From: Methanoregula sp. UBA64
Lineage (GTDB): Archaea; Halobacteriota; Methanomicrobia; Methanomicrobiales; Methanospirillaceae
DNA: 64,000 nucleotides
Direction: 5' to 3'
NCBI RefSeq assembly: GCF_002502735.1
Contig: NZ_DAQC01000001.1
Span: 675,229 to 739,228 of the forward strand
The translations under genes and the position numbers were made by a program. The notes below the pieces were generated by a model. That model searched no databases. It had not been told where the DNA came from and was given only the letters and a program-made list of their open reading frames with translations. Within the stretch, counting starts at the first letter, position 1. Each line of letters begins with the position of its first letter. Positions 35,296 through 44,297 of the stretch are shown in pieces.

Positions 35296-36020
35296 CGGGA
35301 TATGTGATCGAGGCACGTGGCCTCACAAAAAAATACGGCGACCTTGTCGCGGTAAACCATGCCGATCTTGCGGTGGAAAAGGGGGCACTCTTTGGGCTTT
35401 TAGGCCCGAATGGTTCCGGAAAATCGACGATGATTAAGATGCTCACCGGCCAGATCCGGCCGACTGAAGGGTCGGCAACCGTGCTCGGGATCGATGTGCA
35501 GAAAGATCCCGTCGGGGTCCGCGAAAGGGTGGGTATCATCCCCGAGCAGGAGACCCCGCCAAGTTTCCTCTCGGCCACCGAGTACCTCCGGTTCGTGGGC
35601 GCGATCCGGAAGATCCCGGATATCGAAAAAAAAGCGGAATGGTGGTTTGACTACCTTGATTTCGCGGACAAAAAGGACGTGCTCTGCAAGGATCTTTCCC
35701 GGGGGACCCGGCAGAAGCTGATGTTTGCACAGGCATTCATCCACCAGCCGGAACTCGCGCTCATCGACGAACCGCTCATCAACTTCGACCCCATCATGCA
35801 GCATGTGGTAAAGGATTTCCTCAAAGAGTATGCAGCAAAGGGCAACACGATCTTCATCTCCACCCACATCCTCGAAGTTGCCGAGGAGATCTGTTCCGGC
35901 TTTGTGATCCTGCACAAGGGGAACGTCCTGCATACCGGCACCGTTGCGGATCTCAGGGCACAGAACCGGCACCTTGACGAGTTCTTCCTCTCGCTCGTGC
36001 AGAAGGGCGGCCATGTTTGA
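35292..36020 (+). CDS. ABC transporter ATP-binding protein
   Basis: 242 residues from ATG 35292, translationally coupled to the TetR stop. Walker A GPNGSGKST, signature-like LSRGTRQKL and Walker B LALIDEPL are recognisable, the signature being altered from LSGGQ. It energises the permease encoded next, whose start overlaps by 8 bp. A drug or antibiotic exporter is likely from the TetR context. Confidence 0.9.
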   Translation: MTGYVIEARGLTKKYGDLVAVNHADLAVEKGALFGLLGPNGSGKSTMIKMLTGQIRPTEGSATVLGIDVQKDPVGVRERVGIIPEQETPPSFLSATEYLRFVGAIRKIPDIEKKAEWWFDYLDFADKKDVLCKDLSRGTRQKLMFAQAFIHQPELALIDEPLINFDPIMQHVVKDFLKEYAAKGNTIFISTHILEVAEEICSGFVILHKGNVLHTGTVADLRAQNRHLDEFFLSLVQKGGHV

Positions 36021-37422
36021 TCTCTTTACTGCCATGGTAAAGGAGGAGTGGCGGATCCACTCTACCATGTTCGGGAGCCTTGCCTTTGCGCTCTTCCCCA
36101 TCCTCATCTTCTGGATCGCGTTCATGGGATCGTTTATGCTACCCCTCATGCGCCGGGCCCTCCCCTCCGGCGAACTCTCGCTCGTCCTCCATGCAAACTA
36201 CCTGATGCTCGGCTTCATGGTGGGCGCCTTTGGCCTGCTGGGAAATGAGGCTATGAACCGGCGTTTCGGGCAGGCAAGCCTCCTTGCCTATGCAGCACGG
36301 AGCCTGCCCTTATCGGAACGCTTCATCTTTGCAAACTTCGTCATAAAGGACACCCTGTATTACTTCGTTCTCTGGGTGCTGCCCCTCGCGCTCGGATTCC
36401 TGCTGGCCTCGCCCTTTATCGGCATCCCGATCACGCTTCCCCTGCTCCTTGCCCTCACCCTCTCGCTCTCGTTTTTGTCCGGGCTCTGCGCGGTCTTTTT
36501 TCTCTCCTCGCTCTATGCCCGTTCCAGACCGGCACTCGCGGCGGTCCTTCTCATCCTTGCGGCAGCCTTCGGGGCACTTGACGTAATTACCCGGCAGAAC
36601 CCGGCGGTCTTCTTCCCGCCGCTCAATCTTTTCCTTTCGTTCTCGTGGACCGGCCTTGTCCTTACCCTTGGCGCCATTCTTGTCCTCTTTATTGTCTCGA
36701 TCCTGCTGTTTGACCCGGATACGACCACCGGTGCAGAAAAGCGCCACGAAAACCTCCTCACTCCCGTGATGGCAAAACTCTCCATCTTCCCGCAACCGCC
36801 CCTGGCGGCAAAGGACCTCATCGACATGTACCGGAGCGGGGGCATGGTGGGCCAGACCCTCTTCTCGTTTGTGATCCCGTTGATTGTGATCTGGTTCTTC
36901 CTCTCGCTTCTCTCGGGATACCTTCCGGCAAACGGGGTGCTTCTGGAATTTGCGCTTGTTGCGGGCATCATTGCCTCGACCATGTACACGTGGATCACGA
37001 TGTTCGACTCGTTTGGCACTTATGCCTGCCTCCCGGTGAGCGTTAGTACCGTTATAAAAAGCAAGATTGCCACGTTTTGTGTGCTCCAGGTCATCCCCGC
37101 GGTCTTTGTGGCAGCAGTTGCCGTGCTTTCGGGACAGGCGCTCTATGCCCTCCCGGCGGTTGTCCTCTGCCTCTCGGTCTCGTTCTACAGCCTCGGGATC
37201 ACCATCTGGCTGACCGGCCTCTCGCCGAGCGTGCTCGTGTACAATGTGAAAGTGATGGTCACCTACCTCATCCTGACAGGAACGGCGATGATCATCCTCT
37301 CGGCCGTGGTCTTTGGCGCACCGTTTGCCTCGTTTGCCGCCGTGATCCTTCTCATCCCGGCAGCATTTTTTGCCCGGCTCGGCATGAAGAGATGGGATGC
37401 CCGGGAACAGCCCGGGTTCTAA
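36013..37422 (+). CDS. ABC-2 type transporter permease
   Basis: 469 residues from ATG 36013. About twelve hydrophobic helices are visible, for example LAFALFPILIFWIAFMGSFM and LVLTLGAILVLFIVSILLF. No recognisable substrate-binding domain. With the preceding ATPase it forms an exporter. End of the operon, 38 bp before the AI-2E family gene. Confidence 0.85.
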   Translation: MFDLFTAMVKEEWRIHSTMFGSLAFALFPILIFWIAFMGSFMLPLMRRALPSGELSLVLHANYLMLGFMVGAFGLLGNEAMNRRFGQASLLAYAARSLPLSERFIFANFVIKDTLYYFVLWVLPLALGFLLASPFIGIPITLPLLLALTLSLSFLSGLCAVFFLSSLYARSRPALAAVLLILAAAFGALDVITRQNPAVFFPPLNLFLSFSWTGLVLTLGAILVLFIVSILLFDPDTTTGAEKRHENLLTPVMAKLSIFPQPPLAAKDLIDMYRSGGMVGQTLFSFVIPLIVIWFFLSLLSGYLPANGVLLEFALVAGIIASTMYTWITMFDSFGTYACLPVSVSTVIKSKIATFCVLQVIPAVFVAAVAVLSGQALYALPAVVLCLSVSFYSLGITIWLTGLSPSVLVYNVKVMVTYLILTGTAMIILSAVVFGAPFASFAAVILLIPAAFFARLGMKRWDAREQPGF

Positions 37423-37460
37423 CCTCCTTTTTTATCAGAGCGCCAAACGGCAAGGTTTGT

Positions 37461-37489
37461 ATGATACGGCAACAAAATACCCGTATCAT
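37461..37489 (+). promoter_or_regulatory. 9-bp inverted repeat at the start of the AI-2E family gene
   Basis: ATGATACGG (37461-37469) and CCGTATCAT (37481-37489) are perfect inverted arms with an 11-nt spacer. A T-rich box at 37427-37436 places the transcription start near 37460, so the repeat would be a promoter-proximal operator, or a hairpin hiding the ATG at 37488. Confidence 0.5.
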
Positions 37490-38555
37490 GTCCTTTGCCC
37501 CGAGCCTGTCCCGGACAGAGCGCACGCTGATCTTCGTTGGGCTTGCAATCCTTGTCATCTTCGGGATCAAAGAAGGTGCCTCGATTGTCAGCATCGTCCT
37601 TGTCTCCCTGATCCTGGCGCTCCTCCTCTACCCGGCAACCCGGTGGCTGCGCGAGCGGGGCATTCCCAATGCCGGGGCGGTCGGGATCGTTACCATTGTC
37701 GCGTGTCTGGTGGTCCTGCTCGGCCTTGTTCTTGTCCTTAAGTCTTTTGACGTGATCGTGACCGACCTGCCCCAGTACCAGGCTGAGCTTACCGAACGGC
37801 TGGCCGGGCTGACTGCCTTTTTTGGCGCCCACGGGATCGATCTCACGCAGATGACCGCCCAGGTACCCAGCCTCGTAACGGTAGTCCCCCAGATATTCTC
37901 TTCCCTGCTCAATGTGGGAACCGCGCTCATGAACGTTTTTTTCATCGCGGTCACGACCATCTTCATGCTGCTCGAAGCTCCTGCTTTTATCGGCCGGGTA
38001 GAAACCCTGCTCAAAGACCAGCCGGAAAAACTCCGCCAGCTCTCGCGGATGAGCGGGTACATTATCGATTTCATTGTCGTGCGCACGGAGACCAATATGG
38101 TCCACGGGGTGCTTTTCGGCGGGTCGCTCGCGCTCATGGGCGTCCATGGCGCAATCCTCTGGGGCACCCTGACCTTCCTGTTAGGCTACATCCCCTACAT
38201 CGGCCTTATCATCGCAGCGATCCCGGCACTCATCTTTGCCTGGATCCAGTTCGGCATGTGGGGCGTCGTGGCAGTCATAGCCGTTGTCTGCATCCTCAAT
38301 TTGATCGTGGAAAACCCGGTCTTTTCCTGGCTTGCGGCCAGAAAGTTCGAGATCCCGGCGCTTATCGTGATCCTGTCGGTGATCTTCTGGGGCTGGCTCT
38401 TGGGCCTTGCCGGGATGCTCTTTTGTGTCCCGTTCACGCTGATGGTCTGCATCCTCTTCCACTTTTCCGACGAGCTCCACTGGGTAAACACGCTCTTTGG
38501 CGTAGGGCATCTCTTCGAAGAGAAGGCTACAGACCCGCCCGGGCCGGATCGTTAA
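37461..38555 (+). CDS. AI-2E/PerM family membrane transporter
   Basis: 364 residues from ATG 37461; ATG 37488 (MSFAPSLSRTERTL) is an alternative. Seven to eight helices and the family's central helical hairpin region are visible, with C-terminal ...LLGYIPYIGLIIAAIPALIF, a strong family signature. PerM/AI-2E proteins export small molecules or ions; some act as Na+/H+ antiporters. A paralogue lies at 56228. Confidence 0.85.
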   Translation: MIRQQNTRIMSFAPSLSRTERTLIFVGLAILVIFGIKEGASIVSIVLVSLILALLLYPATRWLRERGIPNAGAVGIVTIVACLVVLLGLVLVLKSFDVIVTDLPQYQAELTERLAGLTAFFGAHGIDLTQMTAQVPSLVTVVPQIFSSLLNVGTALMNVFFIAVTTIFMLLEAPAFIGRVETLLKDQPEKLRQLSRMSGYIIDFIVVRTETNMVHGVLFGGSLALMGVHGAILWGTLTFLLGYIPYIGLIIAAIPALIFAWIQFGMWGVVAVIAVVCILNLIVENPVFSWLAARKFEIPALIVILSVIFWGWLLGLAGMLFCVPFTLMVCILFHFSDELHWVNTLFGVGHLFEEKATDPPGPDR

Positions 38556-38644
38556 TCCTGAAACGGTCCTGCCTTTTTTTGGTCCCGCAATAATTTATCT
38601 GCTGTCCTGACAGAGGAGTTAAAAAGTACTCTGGAGCCCCGGAT

Positions 38645-39262
38645 ATGGAACCGATCAGCAAGGTCAACCTCGAACGTCTGACAAACGGCATCTATGCGTT
38701 CACGATGACCCTGATGATCCGGAATATCCAGAACCCGGCTGCCGGCACCCTTGGCGATCCTGCGGCACTCAACTCCTATCTCCTGACAACCGTTTTTGCG
38801 GTCATCGACTTTGTCGGGGCATTTTTGATCCTCGGGATGTTCTGGCTTTTTTACTTCCAGATCTTCCACCGGATGAAATCGGTCGATTCCCGGTTCATCT
38901 ATATCCACCTGCTCTCCCTGATGGTGGTGGTATTCGTGCCCTTCACGCAGGGTCTTGCAAACGATATCGAGAGCGGCCCGGTATCCGATGTCCTCTTCCA
39001 GATAAACTACTTCATCCTCGCCTGCCTGCTCTCCCTTGCCTGGTACTATACAACGAGCCGGCCCGCGCTGCTCGTGCCGGAGCTGACCCGGGACGAGTCG
39101 GCATTCCTTGCAAAGAAATTCCTTGTCCCGCTCGGGGTTGCCGTTACCGGGATAATCCTTGCCGCAATCGGATGGGGCTATATCGATCTCCTCTACTTTG
39201 CCCCCCTCATTATTATCGGGCTCTTTTTTCGAAATCCCCCGGATGAGACCCCGGTTTCCTGA
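38645..39262 (+). CDS. TMEM175/DUF1211-like membrane protein
   Basis: 205 residues. The first helix, NLERLTNGIYAFTMTLMIRNI, matches the TMEM175 pattern in which FSDGVFAIA lines the pore, though FSDG is changed to LTNG here. Six helices in total. Prokaryotic relatives are K+ channels. Selectivity with the altered motif is uncertain. An AT-rich box at 38618-38624 implies leaderless transcription. Confidence 0.75.
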   Translation: MEPISKVNLERLTNGIYAFTMTLMIRNIQNPAAGTLGDPAALNSYLLTTVFAVIDFVGAFLILGMFWLFYFQIFHRMKSVDSRFIYIHLLSLMVVVFVPFTQGLANDIESGPVSDVLFQINYFILACLLSLAWYYTTSRPALLVPELTRDESAFLAKKFLVPLGVAVTGIILAAIGWGYIDLLYFAPLIIIGLFFRNPPDETPVS

Positions 39263-39335
39263 TGTTTCAGGATTCAGGATATGCGGCAAACGGCAAAACG
39301 CCGCGAAATGAAGGGCGATAAAAAAAAAGTTGTGT

Positions 39336-41918
39336 TCAGACAGATACGGGGATCTTTTTCCGGTGCAGGTAGCCCCGGTATGCCAGCCGGAGCACGAACC
39401 CGATGAGAAGGACCGGGACAAACGTTGCCGCAGCAATCAAAAGCCATGTTTCGGGGGCAAGCGGTACGGTTCCAAAGACCGCCCCGCCGAACTGGATGAT
39501 GACAATCTGGATGAACACAATCCCACCCATCACAAAGAAGAACGTCGGGTTGCCCGTAAAGAAGGCCGGCATCTTCCCGTCCATTGCCCGGCAGTTGAAG
39601 CCGTTTGCAACCGCGGCAAAGATAAAGGCGGCAAAGAAGACGGTGCCGATCTCCGCTTCGGTGGTGCCGCCGAGGAACCCGGTCCCGAGCTGGAGAAGAC
39701 CGCCGAGGATGATAAAGACGCCGAGCACGCCAATCGAGAGCCACATGAACGGGGTGATGATCGGGGCATCGCGGGGAACCGGCTGTCGGGTAAGCAGGCC
39801 CTTGTGCGGCGCTTCCGAGCAGAGCGCAAATGCGGCGAGCGTGTCCATGATAATATTGATCCAGAGGATCTCGATGATGGTAAAAGGCTCGGGATAGCCG
39901 AGGAGCGGCGCGAGGAAGACGAGAATACAGGCGCAGACATTGATGGTGAGCTGGAAGAGGAGGAACCGCTGGATGTTCTCGTAAAGCGACCTGCCCCACC
40001 AGACTGCGCTCGTGATCGAGGCGAACGAATCGTCGAGAAGGATGATATCGCTGGCCTCCCGCGCAACCTCGGTGCCGGCTATTCCCATGGCAAGGCCCAC
40101 ATCGGCGTTTTTGAGCGCCGGCGCATCGTTCGTGCCGTCGCCGGTCACGGCAACGACCGCACCGGTCTTCTGGAGGGCCTGTACGAGCAGGAGCTTGTCG
40201 AGCGGTTCTGCCCGGGCCATCACGTCGAGATCCTGTGCCGCGTTCACCTGATCTTCCGGGGAAAGCGCCCGGAACTCCTTCCCGGTCACGACCGTTCCCC
40301 CGGCAAGGATTCCTGCTTCCTGCGCAATCGCGCGGGCGGTCTCGGGCTTGTCCCCGGTGACCATCCGCACCCGGATCCCGGCGCTCTGGCAGCGCGCTAC
40401 CGATTCGTGGATATTTTCCCGCAGCGGGTCACGGATGCCCACGTACCCGTCCCAGGTAAGGGAGGTCTCGCTCTCGTCCCCACCCGTGATCTCCCGGTGG
40501 GCAAAGGCAAGGGTACGCATGGCCCGGGCAGCATATGCATCCACCCCGGCAAGGTCGGGGGGTACCGTGCAGAGGCCGGCAAGGATCTCGGGTGCGCCTT
40601 TGACCAGCAAAAACTTCCTGCCGCCCGTCTCCACCACCGTCGACATCCTCTTCCGCTTACCGTCGAACAGGAACTGTTTTGCGGCCGGGAACGCAGCACG
40701 GATCTCCCGGTACCCGATGGCATGATCCGCAAGCCAGCGCAGGAGCGCGCCTTCCGTGGAGTTGCCGATCACGAGGATCTTCCCGTCCCGGGTATTCTCC
40801 AGGTGGGCGGTGCTGTTTGCCGCGGCATTGAGCGCGATCCATTCCTGCGGGGTTGCCGGGAGCGTGCCGGCAGGGTGCGGGGCATCGACAGATGCCTCGG
40901 CAACGGTCATCTGGTTTTTGGTGAGCGTCCCGGTCTTGTCGGTACAGATCGTGGTTGCCGACCCGATTGTTTCGCAGGCGATCAGGCGACGGACAAGGCA
41001 GTTTGCCCGGGTCATCTTGCGCATGGCAAGGGAGAGCGAGAGGGCAACGCTCATCGGGAGCCCTTCGGGAACGGCGGCGACCACGATCACGACCGCGAGC
41101 ATGAAGTAGTCGAGCAGGTGGTGGGCGGTTGCAAGGGTAAGGCCGGTGAGATCGCCAAGGATGAACCCCCGGAGCACGAGCGTGCCGCAGATGAGGGCTG
41201 CCATCACGTACCCGAACTTCGAGATGATGCCGGCAAGCTTTTCGAGTTTTTCCTCTAACGGTGTCTTTGTCGCATGGTCGATCCCGAGCGTTGCGGCAAT
41301 GAGCCCCATCTCGGCCCGGTCGCCCACCGCCCCGACAGCCATCTGCGCTTTTCCCGCCGTTACAAAACTGCCCTTGAGGACCTTTTTCCCGGCGCTTTTT
41401 GCAGCGGGCTCGCTCTCCCCGGTAAATGCGGACTCGTCGCAGTAGAGACTGTCTGCGGAAACCAGCCAGCCGTCGGCCGGCACCGCATCGCCGGCTTCGA
41501 GGAGGACGAGATCGCCGACCACGAGATCCTTTGCCTGCACGGCTGCCGGGTTTTTGTCGCGGACTACCTTAATGGCCATCTCGTCGCGATGGGCATTGAG
41601 GACATCGAACTCGCGGCTGCTCCGGTATTCGTTGTAGAACGAGATGCCGGTGGCAAGGAGGATCGCAACAATGATCCCTACGGTATCCAGAAGACCGCTC
41701 CCTTCGAGCAGCGAGACGATAGCGGAGATTGCAACGGCGAAGATAAGGATCCTGATGATGGGGTCGTTGAAATTTTCCAGGTACTGTTTCCAGGCAGGTT
41801 CCCGGGGCGGGGGCGTCATGACGTTAACGCCGTATTTTTCCCTGCTCTGCTCTACCTGAAGGGAGGAAAGCCCCGATTCTCCCCCGGAAAATTCACGGAT
41901 CTCTTCGCGCGACAGCAT
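39336..41918 (-). CDS. Calcium-transporting P-type ATPase
   Basis: 860 residues of P2 type. Phosphorylation motif DKTGTLT near residue 325, ion-binding PEGLPMSVAL, nucleotide domain KGAPE and hinge TGDGTNDAPALK are intact, with about ten helices. N-terminal EIREFSGGESGLSSLQVEQSREKYG fits the cation ATPase N-domain. It likely exports Ca2+; other divalent cations are possible. Archaeal T-run terminator follows at about 39318-39328. Confidence 0.93.
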   Translation of the reverse strand: MLSREEIREFSGGESGLSSLQVEQSREKYGVNVMTPPPREPAWKQYLENFNDPIIRILIFAVAISAIVSLLEGSGLLDTVGIIVAILLATGISFYNEYRSSREFDVLNAHRDEMAIKVVRDKNPAAVQAKDLVVGDLVLLEAGDAVPADGWLVSADSLYCDESAFTGESEPAAKSAGKKVLKGSFVTAGKAQMAVGAVGDRAEMGLIAATLGIDHATKTPLEEKLEKLAGIISKFGYVMAALICGTLVLRGFILGDLTGLTLATAHHLLDYFMLAVVIVVAAVPEGLPMSVALSLSLAMRKMTRANCLVRRLIACETIGSATTICTDKTGTLTKNQMTVAEASVDAPHPAGTLPATPQEWIALNAAANSTAHLENTRDGKILVIGNSTEGALLRWLADHAIGYREIRAAFPAAKQFLFDGKRKRMSTVVETGGRKFLLVKGAPEILAGLCTVPPDLAGVDAYAARAMRTLAFAHREITGGDESETSLTWDGYVGIRDPLRENIHESVARCQSAGIRVRMVTGDKPETARAIAQEAGILAGGTVVTGKEFRALSPEDQVNAAQDLDVMARAEPLDKLLLVQALQKTGAVVAVTGDGTNDAPALKNADVGLAMGIAGTEVAREASDIILLDDSFASITSAVWWGRSLYENIQRFLLFQLTINVCACILVFLAPLLGYPEPFTIIEILWINIIMDTLAAFALCSEAPHKGLLTRQPVPRDAPIITPFMWLSIGVLGVFIILGGLLQLGTGFLGGTTEAEIGTVFFAAFIFAAVANGFNCRAMDGKMPAFFTGNPTFFFVMGGIVFIQIVIIQFGGAVFGTVPLAPETWLLIAAATFVPVLLIGFVLRLAYRGYLHRKKIPVSV

Positions 41919-42020
41919 GGTTTGGGTCTCTTTATGGCAGGGCCGGAAGTCCTGCCTGGTGCGAAAGAAGGTATTGGCGTTTGGGGAGTATTAATCTCCG
42001 CTCAACACGGAGGTGCGGGC

Positions 42021-42845
42021 CTAATAGCCCGTGGCGTAGTACCAGCCGTTCTCGCTGACTACGTGGATTGGGACGGAGAAGAGGCGCCCGATGGCGGCAT
42101 CGGTAAGCATCTCCTCTTTTGGCCCGTCCCCGCAGATCCGCCCGTTTTTGACCATTACGACCCGGGCGATCTCCGGGATGATGTCGTGGAGGTTGTGCGT
42201 GACGAGGATAATAGAGGTGCCGGACTGTGCAATTTTCCTCAGGATCTCGCGGAACGCATGGAGGGCTTCGAGGTCGAGGCTGTTCGTGGGTTCGTCGAGG
42301 ATAAGCGTTGCGGGAGAAAAGACGAGCGCCCGCCCGATCAAAAACCGCCGCGCCTCCCCCGAGGACATGGCGTTCAACGGGCGGTCAGCCAGCCGTTCGA
42401 CTGAGAGAAAATGCATGATCTCGTCCGTTTTCTTCTCCATCTCCGGGGTCACGACATGGTTGAAGAGGCCGATGCTCGAAAAGAACCCGGAGAGGATCAC
42501 TTCGCGGCCGGTGATCGTCCGGGTGAAGGTGTACTGGAGGTCGTTTGATACGATCCCGATGGTCGATTTGAGGGAGAAGACGTCCCATGTCTCCTCCCCG
42601 TGGACCTTGAACGTTACCGGTTGGTCAGAGACAACCGGGTAGTATTCCCGGGTGATGGCTTTTATAAGGGACGATTTCCCGGCACCGTTTGGCCCGAGGA
42701 TGGCGATGTTCTCCCCTTCTTTTATGGCAAGGGAAACATTGTCGAGGACCCGGTTCTCTCCCTTGATGACGGTAACGTTTGCAAATTCGATGAGGCAGGG
42801 TGCGGACTTGTTATTTGGGGCGGCGCGAACTGGCATGGAGGTCAC
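42021..42845 (-). CDS. ABC transporter ATP-binding protein (ModF/COG1119-like)
   Basis: 274 residues. Walker A GPNGAGKSS, signature MSSGEARRFLIGRAL and Walker B TLILDEPTNSLD are present. The N-terminal 20 residues are basic and non-conserved; ATG 42845 or a slightly later start (PCLIEFANVTVIKG) may be used. It resembles stand-alone ATPases of the ModF type rather than a classical importer subunit; no permease is adjacent. Confidence 0.85.
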   Translation of the reverse strand: MTSMPVRAAPNNKSAPCLIEFANVTVIKGENRVLDNVSLAIKEGENIAILGPNGAGKSSLIKAITREYYPVVSDQPVTFKVHGEETWDVFSLKSTIGIVSNDLQYTFTRTITGREVILSGFFSSIGLFNHVVTPEMEKKTDEIMHFLSVERLADRPLNAMSSGEARRFLIGRALVFSPATLILDEPTNSLDLEALHAFREILRKIAQSGTSIILVTHNLHDIIPEIARVVMVKNGRICGDGPKEEMLTDAAIGRLFSVPIHVVSENGWYYATGY

Positions 42846-43457
42846 ACAGGGTACTGGTGGTTTACACTGTTTTTTCTGCCGGCAGATATCAGTTCCTGAA
42901 AAACCGACCGGTTCACCTGCCGGGCAGGTACGGGAAACGGAGAGATCGCGGGGCAGAACAATTAAAAAAAACGCCCGCCCCTACCCTTCATCATGACCGG
43001 TCACCCTTACCATTAAAAAAAACAGTCGCCCCCCTCCCCCCTGCCATCCACACCGCAGAAAAAAAGATCGGACCGATCATTTTCAAAAATGGCCAGGGCG
43101 GGCTGTTACATTCCAGTTCCGCAACATGTGTTTCCACTGGAGGTCCAGACGAGAGGTGTGGTCGCCCCGACCGTACTCGATCCATGGTCGGACCGACCGA
43201 TCGTATACAGTGGTCGGGGCGACCATGGATCCACGCGGATTTGAGATCACCCCCACCCCCCCCTACCGGGTACTCAACAGAAAAACCGGCCGGACCGATC
43301 GCTCTCCATGATCGGTCGCCCCGGCCCCATTGTTCAAGCGGGCGGAGGACCCGGATTAAAAAAAGTCGAGGCTTACCCGCAAGACAGGGCCGATCCCGAG
43401 AGAAGGCTCCTGTGGCACGATCCATAAGGATATTGTGCCGGGAACCTATCGTCTCTT
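42846..43457. repeat. Gene-free repeat region between ABC and SagB genes
   Basis: A-runs (42964, 43015, 43060 and others) alternate with C-rich and GATCGG-type strings, similar in texture to the 32-bp array at 2030. A 14-bp perfect inverted repeat, TGGTCGCCCCGACC at 43159-43172 and GGTCGGGGCGACCA at 43212-43225, surrounds a 39-nt core holding CATGGTCGGACCGACCGATCG-like strings. No coding region is convincing; it lies between divergently transcribed genes. Confidence 0.6.
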
Positions 43458-44228
43458 ATGACTGATATCGTCCCGATCCCGGGAGGTGCCGGCCGGGAGT
43501 TCATGGAACGGACAAAGTACCGGTATCTTGGCCGGTCCGACCAGGAAAACGGACTGCCCCAGCCGCCCCTCGAACTCCCCGCGGACCCGGCCCTGCCGGT
43601 CATCGACCTCGTTCCCCCGGAAAAGATTCGCGTCCCGCCGCTCGATCTCCGGACTGCGATCGAGCGCCGCCACAGTGTCCGGTCGTACGAACGGGAGACC
43701 CTCTCGCTTGAAGAATTATCGTATCTGCTCTGGTGCACGCAGGGAGTAACGCATGTCCACGGGACGCAGGCGACATTCCGGACCGTTCCCTCGGCCGGGG
43801 CGCGGCATGCCTTCGAGACATACGTGCTCGCCAATGACGTTGAGGGTCTCGAACCCGGTCTCTACCGCTACCTCGCCCTTTCCCACCGGCTCTCCCGGGG
43901 AAAGGCAGATCCGGCACTCCATGCCGCTGTTTCCCATGCCTGCTTCGACCAGACCTTTGTCATGCGGTGCAATGCCGTATTTCTCTGGACTGCGGTCCCG
44001 TACCGGATGACATGGCGGTACGGCGAGCGCGGGTACCGCGACCTGCACCTCGATGCCGGCCATGTCTGCCAGAACCTGTACCTTGCCGCGGAAGCGGTTG
44101 GCTGCGGGGTATGCGCCATTGCCGCGTTCGATGACGATGCCATGGCAGGAATCCTCGGGATTGACGGGACAAACCAGTTCCTGATCTACCTTGCAACGGT
44201 CGGGAAGTGCGGGGAGGACCGTACCTGA
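43458..44228 (+). CDS. SagB/ThcOx-type nitroreductase-fold oxidoreductase
   Basis: 256 residues. FMN nitroreductase-fold sequence (RTAIERRHSVRSYERETLSLEELSYLLW, RTVPSAGARHAFETYV, GHVCQNLYLAAEAVGCGVCAIAAFDDDAMAGILGI). SagB-type enzymes oxidise thiazolines/oxazolines in peptide natural products, but stand-alone forms without cyclodehydratase partners are common in archaea, and none is seen here. Function in this organism is unknown. Confidence 0.82.
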   Translation: MTDIVPIPGGAGREFMERTKYRYLGRSDQENGLPQPPLELPADPALPVIDLVPPEKIRVPPLDLRTAIERRHSVRSYERETLSLEELSYLLWCTQGVTHVHGTQATFRTVPSAGARHAFETYVLANDVEGLEPGLYRYLALSHRLSRGKADPALHAAVSHACFDQTFVMRCNAVFLWTAVPYRMTWRYGERGYRDLHLDAGHVCQNLYLAAEAVGCGVCAIAAFDDDAMAGILGIDGTNQFLIYLATVGKCGEDRT

Positions 44229-44297
44229 AACCGGGGGTTTAGGTCCAGGAAAAGGGAATCTGTGGCCGCTCCGGCTCAACAACGGATATGGCGCAGG

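Noticed and set aside
39330..41258. Rightward 642-codon frame opposite the P-type ATPase
   Set aside because: Antisense shadow, rich in charged residues and Gly/Pro with no family features.
43458..44228. Thiazole/oxazole peptide natural-product cluster
   Set aside because: No cyclodehydratase or precursor peptide lies near the SagB-type protein.
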